Origin: Cnuella takakiae
Lineage (GTDB): Bacteria > Bacteroidota > Bacteroidia > Chitinophagales > Chitinophagaceae
Direction of reading: 5' to 3'
Assembly (NCBI RefSeq): GCF_001953305.1
Contig: NZ_MTFE01000010.1
Location: forward strand, 5,160,719-5,212,858
Length of the DNA: 52,140 nucleotides
Shown here: positions 35,092-43,339 of the stretch, one piece after another
How positions within the stretch are numbered: position 1 is the first letter of the stretch
How the letters are laid out: every line of letters begins with the position of its first letter
Made by a program: the position numbers and the translations under genes
The notes under the pieces: generated by a model
The model's input: only the letters and a program-made list of their open reading frames with translations
What the model was told of the DNA's origin: nothing
Database searches by the model: none

Positions 35092-37869
35092 TTATGGTTC
35101 TGTTGGCAGTAGGATTTTGAAAGTTGATCCTTTCCCCGGAGTGCTTTCTGCCCATATGTATCCACCATGGCTATCCACTACCTTCCTGACAATTGATAAT
35201 CCTACACCAGTGCCACTATACTCGGAATTGCCATGAAGGCGGGTAAACACATCGAATATTCTTTCTGCATCCTCCTGATTGAAACCAATTCCATTATCAC
35301 GTACTTCCAACAGGTGGTATTTCCTTCCATTGCCTTTACCTGGAAGATCTGGTTTGACCTGGCTCCCAATTACAACCTGGGCATGGATATCAACTACAGG
35401 CGGCTGATCATGTTTACTATATTTGAAAGCATTGCTGATCAGGTTTTGGAATAGCTGCTGAAATTGCCGACGGTTTCCAGTAACAACAGGAAGGACACCC
35501 ACATTAACACTTGCCTTTTTATCCTGCAACTCTAATTCCAAGTCTTCCAAAACAAGTTGCACTTTTTTGTTTAGGTCAACTTGCCCCAAATCAACCGCCC
35601 CTTCTGATATTTGAGAGTAGGCCAGCAGGTCATCAATTAAAGTAGACATACGCTTGCTTGCCTTTTCAAGCTTTTCAAACATACGGAAGTCTTCAACATC
35701 CATCTTATCTGCAAGGCGCCCTTTCAACCGGTCGGAAAAGAAATGAATTTTCCTGATAGGCTCTTTCATGTCATGGGACGCTGCATAGGCAAACTGCTCC
35801 AGGGATGCATTTGAGCGTTTCAATTCTTCCGTTCGCTCCGCAACTATTTTTTCCAGGTTTTCAGAAAGCATTTTCTGGTCATGAATGTCTGTGCTGGTGC
35901 CAAACCAGGCCTGGAGCTGACCGTTCGCTTTAAAGATAGGCACCCCTCTTACCAGCACCCAACGGTAATAACCTTCTTTGCTCCTATACCGCACCTCGAC
36001 TTCATAATGAGTTTCCTTTTCCCAGGCATTATGCCAGGCAGAAACGCATCGATCCACATCATCTGGATGCAATGCCCGGGTCCATCCCGAACCAAAAGAT
36101 TGATCCTGTGACATTCCTGTAAACTCATACCACAGATTGTTCAGGTAGTCTATATGTCCATCTGCCGTTGCCGACCATACAAAAGCCGGAACAGCATCGG
36201 CAAGCTGTTGCCATTTTTGCTGGCTTTCTTTAAGGGATAATTCATGATTGATCCTTTCTGTAATATCCTGCATGGATCCAATCATACGAATGGCTGCTCC
36301 ATCTGTATTTCGCTGCACGTAACCCCTATCCAAAACTGTTTTATAAAGGCCATCAGCACACAGGAATCTGTATTCTCCCATCCAGAAATCACCACTCTTA
36401 CTTTTTCCATCTATCACAAGATGGATTTCGTGGGTTACATGTTCGCGATCATCCGGATGGATGTGCTCATACCACCAGGTTGCTGTTGGTTCTATTTCAT
36501 CTGCCTTAAAACCAAAATTGATGCCGACAGATTCATTCCATAACACGGCTCCGCTTTCCAGATTCCAGATCCAAACAGCATCCTGTGTGGCTTTGGCAAT
36601 TAAATCAAACTGCTCTATACTTAACCTGAGTTTATCCTGGCTTTCTTTGATCTCCTTTTTAGCCAGTACCTGCCCTGTAACATCGCTTGCCAACACCAAT
36701 ACGCCGGAAATAGTTCCGTCTGCTTCCCGGTATGGCTGATAAGTAAAATTGAAGTAAACCGTCCTGTTTGTTCCATCTTCCTCATCAAAGACTGCCGGTG
36801 TTTCAAACCCCTGGAATGTTTCACCCGTATGATATACTTGTTGCAACAATTCCAAAAAGCCCTGACCTTTCATCTCTGGTAAAATTTCCAGGAATGTTTT
36901 GCCAATTGCTGAATGATCAACTTTCCACATTTTGAAAAGCGCATCATTGGCTGTATCTAATACCATGTCTTCACCTTTTAGGATCAGAATTGGATCCGCA
37001 GCCTGCTCAAGAATGGTTTTAAATTTTTGTTTTGCATTTACCCTATCACTAACCTCATGACCTACACTTACCACCCCGCTAGGTAAATTTCCATAGCCCT
37101 CTTCATAAAAAGCCTTGTAAACAAAGTCAAAGTAAAGCACGTCTTCCTTGCCGTTTCGTACCAGCCGGATGGGGTATTCATATGCAAAAAATGGCGCTCC
37201 AGTTGTTTTAACTTTATCAAGTAGGTCTTTGAGCCCTTGGCCTTCGAGTTCAGGAATAGCTGAAAACAATGGCTCGCCCACTACATCCGCGGATCTTCCC
37301 CAGATCTCAAGCAACCCTTCGTTAGCAAGTTCAATGGTATAATTTTCTCCTTTAACATAACCCATCATTACAGGAGCGTTCATGAAAAATCTATATGCCT
37401 TTTCAATTCCACTATCAGGCAATGCATGCTGCTCTGCGATTACCTGACCTGTAATGTCCTCTGATGTATGCACTATATAAGTAACCTCACCATCGGGGGA
37501 AAACACCGGCACGTTACTCGTCTTCCAGTACTTCTCTTTATAACGGCCATCGGTATTTTGAATATCATACCGGTGAAGGGGTAAAAACTGGGGCTTTTTG
37601 CTTTCGATCACTGCCATCAAGGAATCATGCAAAGCATGCGTACCTGAATCTTTGGGGTTATCACTTCCAGGAAAAGCTTCAAAAACTCCTTTTCCAATCA
37701 AGAAATCCCTTGTACGGCCGGAAGTATTACAATATCCAGGAGTAGCCGCAAGTATGGTAAATTTGGGTGCATCAGTCTGAATGAGCATGCTGTTGCCGGA
37801 AATTGCCTCAAAAATTGCCAGTACTTGCTGCTCTGGTTGCCCTGGGGAGGTAAGTTGTTCGTTGGTCAT
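35092..37869 (-). CDS. Multi-PAS sensor histidine kinase
   Basis: A 925-residue soluble kinase. The N-terminal unit, 'LAIFEAISGNSMLIQTDAP' to 'VHTSEDITGQV' (about 15-145), is shared with the kinases at 38432, 43340 and 45079. Four more PAS units follow, with ends such as 'SVGHEVSDR', 'VLASDVTGQV', 'GSMQDITERI' and 'GTSTDIHDQ'. A coiled coil leads to H box 'FAYAASHDMKEPIRKIHFF'. The ATPase domain has N box 'LFQNLISNAFKYSKHD', G1 'DNGIGF' and G2 'GTGVGLSIV'. The catalytic motifs are intact. It is transcribed away from its paralogue at 38432. Confidence 0.93.
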   Translation of the reverse strand: MTNEQLTSPGQPEQQVLAIFEAISGNSMLIQTDAPKFTILAATPGYCNTSGRTRDFLIGKGVFEAFPGSDNPKDSGTHALHDSLMAVIESKKPQFLPLHRYDIQNTDGRYKEKYWKTSNVPVFSPDGEVTYIVHTSEDITGQVIAEQHALPDSGIEKAYRFFMNAPVMMGYVKGENYTIELANEGLLEIWGRSADVVGEPLFSAIPELEGQGLKDLLDKVKTTGAPFFAYEYPIRLVRNGKEDVLYFDFVYKAFYEEGYGNLPSGVVSVGHEVSDRVNAKQKFKTILEQAADPILILKGEDMVLDTANDALFKMWKVDHSAIGKTFLEILPEMKGQGFLELLQQVYHTGETFQGFETPAVFDEEDGTNRTVYFNFTYQPYREADGTISGVLVLASDVTGQVLAKKEIKESQDKLRLSIEQFDLIAKATQDAVWIWNLESGAVLWNESVGINFGFKADEIEPTATWWYEHIHPDDREHVTHEIHLVIDGKSKSGDFWMGEYRFLCADGLYKTVLDRGYVQRNTDGAAIRMIGSMQDITERINHELSLKESQQKWQQLADAVPAFVWSATADGHIDYLNNLWYEFTGMSQDQSFGSGWTRALHPDDVDRCVSAWHNAWEKETHYEVEVRYRSKEGYYRWVLVRGVPIFKANGQLQAWFGTSTDIHDQKMLSENLEKIVAERTEELKRSNASLEQFAYAASHDMKEPIRKIHFFSDRLKGRLADKMDVEDFRMFEKLEKASKRMSTLIDDLLAYSQISEGAVDLGQVDLNKKVQLVLEDLELELQDKKASVNVGVLPVVTGNRRQFQQLFQNLISNAFKYSKHDQPPVVDIHAQVVIGSQVKPDLPGKGNGRKYHLLEVRDNGIGFNQEDAERIFDVFTRLHGNSEYSGTGVGLSIVRKVVDSHGGYIWAESTPGKGSTFKILLPTEP

Positions 37870-38056
37870 AAGGGTGAACCGTGAAATTAGGGGTTATGCT
37901 AATTTCCCCATTGTTTGCCATAAAAATATGGTACAACCTTTAAAAACGGCTCCGGTTAGCCCCTGCTCCTTTGACGCTCTTTTATAGTCCAATCCGCAAA
38001 GCGCTTATCTATTCAAACCAGTTTCTGAGATAAGCCCAGGAAGGATTTTGGTGCTC

Positions 38057-38128
38057 TTATTTTCTGCCACCTTCATGCTCCTGAATGGCCTTGACAATCT
38101 GGGTCTCTGTAAACTGTGTCTTTTTCAT
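38057..38128 (-). mobile_element. IS3-family OrfA relic (N-terminal 23 codons)
   Basis: The minus strand reads ATG then 'KKTQFTETQIVKAIQEHEGG' and 'RK' before a stop. This is the start of IS3-family OrfA (helix-turn-helix transposase subunit), whose usual continuation is 'K.EDICRELGIS...'. Everything after residue 23 is missing. It lies in the intergenic region between two divergent kinase paralogues, with an inverted repeat just upstream of its ATG. Confidence 0.7.
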
Positions 38129-38142
38129 ACTATGCTCGCTTT

Positions 38143-38167
38143 AAAGTTAACTGTTCATGTTAACTTT
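38143..38167. repeat. Perfect 9-bp inverted repeat upstream of the IS relic
   Basis: AAAGTTAAC-TGTTCAT-GTTAACTTT. It lies 15 bases before the OrfA start on the minus strand, so it may belong to the left end of the old insertion sequence or be an operator. Confidence 0.55.
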
Positions 38168-38351
38168 CAAATGAGCGAAAAGTGGGGAAGAGCACAGAAG
38201 TTCACAAATACTGTTCTGGAACCCAGGTTGCAACCCAAAACCAAATGATCACCCTAAAAATCCCAAAACAAGCATTAAGACCTGAACTTATTTTTGACTA
38301 TTCAATTCTGCACAAACTCAATGCACTATGACATTCCTGTCTTCACCACAG

Positions 38352-38380
38352 AACCACATCTGAAAAGGTATGATGTGGTT
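38352..38380. repeat. Hairpin repeat, copy A
   Basis: AACCACATC-TGAAAAGGTAT-GATGTGGTT, a 9-bp stem. It shares the CCACATC core with copies at 40092, 41688, 43211, 47544 and 48613, but lacks their CCCCCACATAGG lead. Confidence 0.55.
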
Positions 38381-38431
38381 TTGATGATCTCATGAGTAAT
38401 TATCATAATTACTATCTACATTATTTCCCGT

Positions 38432-40087
38432 ATGCCAGATCAATCTTTCACTCCCTTTCAAATACCTGAGCCGTATTATTTGGCGCTCTTTGAGGCATTG
38501 CCAGGTAATAATGTTCTGGTGAAAGCTGATCTCCCTAAGTTAACCATGTTAGCAGCAACACCTACATTCTTAGAACAGACAGAATCCACAAAAGAAGCGG
38601 TGATTGGTAAAGGTGTTTTTGAAGCCTTTCCCGTTAACACGGATCCAAATTATACTGGCGGAAGTGAATTGTTTAATTCCTACCAGCACGCTATACTTAA
38701 GAGAGAACCACATGTTCTACCTGTACAGCGTTATGATTTAAAAAATGAAGATGGCAGCTTTACTGAAAAATACTGGAGAGTCAGCAACCGACCTGTTCTA
38801 TCTCCTGATGGTGAAGTAGCCTATGTCATTAATAGCTGTGAAGATATTACCGCCCAAGTAAAAGCAGAGAAAGATAATCAGGCTCACCAGGAATTGAAGG
38901 GTCACTTTAAGCAACTACAGGAAAGTGAAGCCCGTTTTCGCTCCCTGCTTACAGCAGCGCCCATTGGAATAGCCATTTACAAGGGGCGTGATCTGGTGGT
39001 AGAAATGGCCAATACTACAATAATGGAGCTTTGGGGAAAAGGAGACGGTGTTATTGGAAAGTCCTTTGCCGAAATCATGCCTGAGCTGGAAAACCAGCCT
39101 TTTTTAAAAATACTGGATGATGTCTACACCAGTGGAGAAACCTTTCAGACAATGGAAGCACCTGTTGATGTGATGCGTAATAGTAAATTAACACGGGGCT
39201 ATTATGATTTTAGCTATACGCCGCTATTTGATACAAATGGTGAGGTGTATGCTATTATGAACATCGCAACAGATGTGTCAGAACGGGTACAAGGTCGCCT
39301 GTTGCTGGAGGAAAAAGTAAAGGAGCGGACACAGGAATGGCAGAAGGCGAATCAAGAGTTACAGCGTTCCAATGTGAACCTGGAAGAGTTTGCCTATGCC
39401 GCCAGCCACGATATGAAAGAACCCATCCGCAAAATTCACTTCTTTAGTGATCGAATAAAAAGTACGTTGCAGGACCGCATGACTGATTTGGAAAAGCAGT
39501 CCTTTGAGCGCATGGAGCTTGCGGCGAAGCGCATGGGTTCTCTTATTGATGATTTGCTTTCCTACTCCCAAATCAGCCTACGGCCACGCACCTTGGAAGC
39601 CGTCAACATGAATGGACTTATCGAGCTGGTGTTGGAAGATCTTGATCTGGAAATTGAAGACAAAAGGGCTACTATTACGGTAGACAAACTCTTCACCGTT
39701 CAAGGGCACCATCGTCAATTGCAGCAAGCTTTTCACAACCTGATCGGCAACTCACTTAAATACAGCAAGCCCGATGTGGCTCCACAAATAAAGATCAGTT
39801 GTAAAAAGATGCAGGGTAATGAAACAAGTTTGCACCTGTCTGTTGAGGAAGGACAAAAAACCTTTTACTGCCTAACCGTCCGTGATAATGGTATTGGTTT
39901 TGAAAAAGAGGACGCTGAACGCATATTCCATGTCTTTACCCGTCTTCATGGCAATGCGGAATACAGAGGAACAGGAATCGGGTTATCCATTGTTCGAAAG
40001 GTGGTGGAAAACCACAACGGCTATATCTGGGCCGAAAGCAAACCTGGCGAAGGCGCTGCCTTCCATGTACTCCTTCCGATTGACTAA
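38432..40087 (+). CDS. PAS-domain sensor histidine kinase
   Basis: A 551-residue soluble kinase with the shared N-terminal unit ('LALFEALPGNNVLVKADLP' to 'NSCEDITAQV', about 18-145) and one further PAS (about 165-285, 'TAAPIGIAIYKG' to 'NIATDVSERV'). A coiled coil leads to H box 'FAYAASHDMKEPIRKIHFF' (His326). The ATPase domain has N box 'AFHNLIGNSLKYSKPD', G1 'DNGIGF' and G2 'GTGIGLSIV'. It is the same architecture as 35092, 43340 and 45079 with fewer PAS units. A hairpin repeat follows, and the next gene is convergent. Confidence 0.93.
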   Translation: MPDQSFTPFQIPEPYYLALFEALPGNNVLVKADLPKLTMLAATPTFLEQTESTKEAVIGKGVFEAFPVNTDPNYTGGSELFNSYQHAILKREPHVLPVQRYDLKNEDGSFTEKYWRVSNRPVLSPDGEVAYVINSCEDITAQVKAEKDNQAHQELKGHFKQLQESEARFRSLLTAAPIGIAIYKGRDLVVEMANTTIMELWGKGDGVIGKSFAEIMPELENQPFLKILDDVYTSGETFQTMEAPVDVMRNSKLTRGYYDFSYTPLFDTNGEVYAIMNIATDVSERVQGRLLLEEKVKERTQEWQKANQELQRSNVNLEEFAYAASHDMKEPIRKIHFFSDRIKSTLQDRMTDLEKQSFERMELAAKRMGSLIDDLLSYSQISLRPRTLEAVNMNGLIELVLEDLDLEIEDKRATITVDKLFTVQGHHRQLQQAFHNLIGNSLKYSKPDVAPQIKISCKKMQGNETSLHLSVEEGQKTFYCLTVRDNGIGFEKEDAERIFHVFTRLHGNAEYRGTGIGLSIVRKVVENHNGYIWAESKPGEGAAFHVLLPID

Positions 40088-40091
40088 TTTG

Positions 40092-40133
40092 CCACCCCCA
40101 CATAGAAAGAGCCACGTCGGAGATGGTGTGTTG
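40092..40133. repeat. Hairpin repeat, copy B
   Basis: CACCCCCACATAGAAAGAGC, then CACGTC...TGGTGTG. It lies in the 55-base gap between the convergent kinase and TPR genes. Confidence 0.55.
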
Positions 40134-40142
40134 AGCCTATTG

Positions 40143-41591
40143 TTAGTGCTTCTGCTCTGTACCAGCTTCTGTGTTCACAACCACCGTTTCCGTTCCGCCT
40201 TCCAGTTGCTGGATAGTGCGCTTAGCTGCTGCCAGGCGAATACGGTTGTTCTTCTCTACCATCTTATGTGTGATCCAGTGCTCCAACTTGTGATGCAATG
40301 GCACCAACAGGGCTGCCACACAAACCATAGCTAAGAGCATGAGCACGGGGGAGTGGTGGGTTATTGCACCCAACCACGGATGCAGCAAAAGGTTCAAAAA
40401 CTCAAATACAATAAGCAGCGAAACAACACCAAGAAAGCGAATGGTCTTTTGGTTGGCAAGAACAGAATGGCTCAGCACCAAAAATCCGATCAGCAGCATC
40501 ACCACCCCAAAAGCAATGGCAGCGTATTGAAGGTTGTGTTTACGTGCCTCTTCCTCTTCATGCTTAGTCAGTGCCAATTTAGCCTGGCGTTCTTTTTCTT
40601 GTGATAGCAAACTCTCTACTCTTTGGGCTTGAGCGGTACTATTAACGCTATCACTGGCTGTTTTGTAAACCTCATGGTATTTCAGCGCACTATCTGTGTT
40701 ACCTCTTTCCTTGTATATCTGATACAACAGACTGGAGGCCGTTGCTTTTCGTGTTGTACTGTAATTGGCTGAAGGTATTTCAGACAGCTGGTACAGCTTC
40801 TTAGCATAATAGAACGCCGAGTCAGGGTGGTTGGTCTCTTTGAAAAAAGTGGCCAAGCCTTCATAAACCCTGTCAAGACTTACATTGCGCTCGGTGGCTG
40901 GTTGTAATGCCACCCTGAAATAAGCCAGTGCCAGTGTCGGGTTGTTCAGCTTCATAAATGTGTAGCCAAGGGAGATAGGTACAAAAACATCATTCGCAAA
41001 TGTTAGCTTTCCTGTGCTTGCCAGTTGCTGGGTCTTTTCGTAGGCTCTCTGCAAGTAAACCAAGGCGGAGTCATATTGTTGCAGTTTGTTCAGGTATGTG
41101 TTGCCAATTTGCTGGTTGGCCATCGCTTCCCAATTCATTTCGCCCGTCTGCTTGGAGAGTGCAATCACCCGCTGCTGGTATTCGATGCTTTTTCTCGGCT
41201 CACCATGCAAGGACACAAAATGGTACAGGCGCAACATGATCTGCTTATCGTTTCGTTGTTCGCCCAGCGCCAGCGCTTTCAAATAATGCTCCAGGGCGTA
41301 TGAAGGGTTATTCTGTGTGCCGTGGTAATAACCTACGAGGGCATGCCCCATCGCCTGTACATCCTTATTACCGTACTGTTGCCCTATTTGCATGATTTGA
41401 TTCGGGTAATAACTGGAAGAGCCAAGAAGTCCACCATTTTTCTTCTCTAACCACGTGAGCACCGTTTTGGTTTGCTGGCTGTCCGTTTTGTGAGCACGCA
41501 AGACACGTAAAAAGCTATCAGCTACATTTTTCTGAGCAGAAACAGTTGGAACGATATAGAATAGGAACAATGGTAACCAGATTTTCCTCAT
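40143..41591 (-). CDS. TPR-repeat membrane protein
   Basis: A 482-residue protein. A signal peptide ('MRKIWLPLFLFYIVPTVSAQ') is followed by TPR-type repeats over about 90-320 ('PSYALEHYLKALALGEQ', 'YDSALVYLQRAYEKTQQL', 'NPTLALAYFRVALQ', 'DSAFYYAKKLYQL'), then a coiled coil, three membrane segments (about 363-383, 390-410, 418-440) and a charged C-terminal helix. The frame is open to 41714, but that stretch encodes hairpin repeat C, so the signal-peptide ATG at 41591 is the real start. It resembles the sensor half of TPR kinases but has no kinase domain. The AraC-type gene is divergent, so the two may be functionally linked. Confidence 0.82.
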   Translation of the reverse strand: MRKIWLPLFLFYIVPTVSAQKNVADSFLRVLRAHKTDSQQTKTVLTWLEKKNGGLLGSSSYYPNQIMQIGQQYGNKDVQAMGHALVGYYHGTQNNPSYALEHYLKALALGEQRNDKQIMLRLYHFVSLHGEPRKSIEYQQRVIALSKQTGEMNWEAMANQQIGNTYLNKLQQYDSALVYLQRAYEKTQQLASTGKLTFANDVFVPISLGYTFMKLNNPTLALAYFRVALQPATERNVSLDRVYEGLATFFKETNHPDSAFYYAKKLYQLSEIPSANYSTTRKATASSLLYQIYKERGNTDSALKYHEVYKTASDSVNSTAQAQRVESLLSQEKERQAKLALTKHEEEEARKHNLQYAAIAFGVVMLLIGFLVLSHSVLANQKTIRFLGVVSLLIVFEFLNLLLHPWLGAITHHSPVLMLLAMVCVAALLVPLHHKLEHWITHKMVEKNNRIRLAAAKRTIQQLEGGTETVVVNTEAGTEQKH

Positions 41592-41687
41592 GGCAGTTGG
41601 TTGGAAGACTGAATATAGTATTTTAAGCATCGACAGCAGGGCATAGCAGCTCAAAGGCACTTTTTCATTGTCTTCAGAAGTTTTCTT

Positions 41688-41734
41688 GCCACCACCACAA
41701 AGCAAGCGCCACATCGCTCATGATGTGGTGAGTG
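41688..41734. repeat. Hairpin repeat, copy C
   Basis: Stem CCACATC-GCTCAT-GATGTGG (41709-41728) after CCACCACCACAAAGCAAGCG. It lies in the divergent region between the TPR and AraC genes. Confidence 0.6.
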
Positions 41735-41736
41735 AT

Positions 41737-41756
41737 ATTGTTAGCACGTTAACAAT
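41737..41756. promoter_or_regulatory. Inverted repeat, candidate operator
   Basis: ATTGTTA-GCACGT-TAACAAT, perfect 7-bp arms, between the divergent TPR and AraC genes. It could be a binding site for a dimeric regulator; AraC proteins more often bind direct repeats, so the link to 41847 is open. Confidence 0.45.
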
Positions 41757-41846
41757 AATCGGTAAAAAGTACCATAAAAGCTCTTACCAGTTCCATGAGC
41801 CAGCATTCTGCACCAAGTACCTTTGCTCTGAAAATTCAAAGGTATC

Positions 41847-42728
41847 ATGGCAAAGGCTTCTATTCCTGTTTACGACATCTGCACCATCGATCAAATGGCA
41901 CAGAAAGACCTATTGATCGAACGGTTCGGAGCCTACCTAGAGAAGCACTACCAGCACCTTCACCGTCCGCACCGCCATTCGTTTTATCATTTGGTGCTCT
42001 TTACCAAAGGCAAAGGAGGCCACATCATCGACTTTAAGAAATTCCCTGTAAGACCGTTACAGATCTACTTTATGATCCCAGGTCAGGTGCACAGCTGGCA
42101 TTTTGAAGGTGAGGTGGACGGCTACATTGTTCACTTCAATGAGGTTCTATTTACTACATTTTTACAGAACGGCCACTACCTGGATCGGTTTTATTTTTTC
42201 CAAGGCAATGCAGAAGATGGGATCTGCCAACTCCCAGTATCCGCAAACTCCCAAGTGACCAGTCTGTTTGAAGCCATGCTGGCAGAAGTAGGCGAGAGCA
42301 AAGAACAGAATTTGGACCTCATCCGTCTGAAGCTGCTGGAGCTTTTCATCACCGTTGACCGTAGTTGCACCAGTAGGAAAGGGAAGAATGTGCCCCAGCA
42401 AAAGCTCACCCTGCTGCGTAGCTTCCAAAACCTCATAGACAAACAATTCCGTACTATAAGGCTGCCAAAAGAGTATGCTGACCTGCTGTACGTCACGTCC
42501 AACCACCTAAATGCGCTTTGTCAGGATCTGGTGGGTAAGACAGCTGGGGACCTTATTAGGGATCGGGTACTGTTGGAAGCAAAGCGCCTATTGACGAACG
42601 CTGACATGACGGTAACAGAAATCGCTTATGATTTGAACTTTCAAGACAATTCCTACTTCAACCGCTTCTTCAAAAAGAATGTTGGAGTAACGCCTGATGA
42701 ATTTCGTAAAAACTTTATTCAACAATAA
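41847..42728 (+). CDS. AraC-family transcriptional regulator
   Basis: A 293-residue regulator. The N-terminal half is a cupin-like sensing domain ('HRPHRHSFYHLVLFTKGKGG', then 'IYFMIPGQVHSWHFEGEVDG', with several His). The C-terminal ~95 residues hold the AraC double helix-turn-helix: 'KEYADLLYVTSNHLNALCQ' (first HTH) and 'TVTEIAYDLNFQDNSYFNRF' (second HTH), then 'GVTPDEFRKNF'. It should bind DNA and respond to a small ligand of unknown nature. The DUF983 gene starts 12 bases after its stop, so the two form an operon. It is one of only two transcription factors in the window. Confidence 0.93.
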   Translation: MAKASIPVYDICTIDQMAQKDLLIERFGAYLEKHYQHLHRPHRHSFYHLVLFTKGKGGHIIDFKKFPVRPLQIYFMIPGQVHSWHFEGEVDGYIVHFNEVLFTTFLQNGHYLDRFYFFQGNAEDGICQLPVSANSQVTSLFEAMLAEVGESKEQNLDLIRLKLLELFITVDRSCTSRKGKNVPQQKLTLLRSFQNLIDKQFRTIRLPKEYADLLYVTSNHLNALCQDLVGKTAGDLIRDRVLLEAKRLLTNADMTVTEIAYDLNFQDNSYFNRFFKKNVGVTPDEFRKNFIQQ

Positions 42729-42739
42729 ATTGACATCCT

Positions 42740-43201
42740 ATGTGTGCGCAAATACACGATGAAAAACCAAACCTTATTTTAAGTCTTCTAAAGTCAAAAT
42801 GCACCCGCTGCCGACGTGGTGACATGTTTCAGTTCAAAAATCCCTACAACTTGAAGCTCACCATGAAGATGCACGACAAATGTCCTGTATGTGGCCAGCC
42901 GCTGGACATGGAGCCAGGGTTTTACTATGGTACCAACATGATCAGCTATGTACTGGCTGTGCTTGTCTGCGTGGCCACGCTGGTGCTTTGGTGGACCACC
43001 ATCGGCTTCTCCCTGAAGGACAGCCGCTTTTTCTGGTGGATGGGCATCAATGCTTTCCTGTTGGTTGCACTCCAACCGCCGCTAATGCGCATCTCCCGAA
43101 CGGTATGGCTGGCCTTCTTTGTAATGTACAGTCCCAAGTGGAGAGAGGGCGACATCGTTGAACAGTACAGCGTCAACAAAGAACAAGCTGCCAATTGGTA
43201 G
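42740..43201 (+). CDS. DUF983 family zinc-ribbon membrane protein
   Basis: A 153-residue protein with an N-terminal zinc ribbon (Cys21 and Cys24 in 'KCTRCRRGDMF'; Cys48 and Cys51 in 'KCPVCGQPLDMEPGFYYG') and two membrane segments (about 68-88 and 98-118). This order and the 'PGFYYG..(M/Y)ISY' block are typical of DUF983, a widespread family of unknown function. It is in an operon with the AraC-type regulator upstream. Confidence 0.85.
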   Translation: MCAQIHDEKPNLILSLLKSKCTRCRRGDMFQFKNPYNLKLTMKMHDKCPVCGQPLDMEPGFYYGTNMISYVLAVLVCVATLVLWWTTIGFSLKDSRFFWWMGINAFLLVALQPPLMRISRTVWLAFFVMYSPKWREGDIVEQYSVNKEQAANW

Positions 43202-43210
43202 TAAGCCAAA

Positions 43211-43259
43211 TCCCCCACATAGGAAGAGCCATGTCAATCATTGTGGTATGTGGTGGCTT
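43211..43259. repeat. Hairpin repeat, copy D
   Basis: TCCCCCACATAGGAAGAGCC, then ATGTC...GTGGTATGTGGTGGC. It lies directly after the DUF983 stop. Confidence 0.6.
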
Positions 43260-43339
43260 GAATTAAAGATTGTCTGCTGAGCTTACGTTACATGAAAGCC
43301 TTATATTTATTCCCTTGTTTACTTTGGAATCGCTTCCTG

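Noticed and set aside
41592-41714. An N-terminal extension of the TPR protein beginning at 41714
   Set aside because: The extension is encoded by hairpin repeat C and would bury the signal peptide; the start at 41591 is more sensible.
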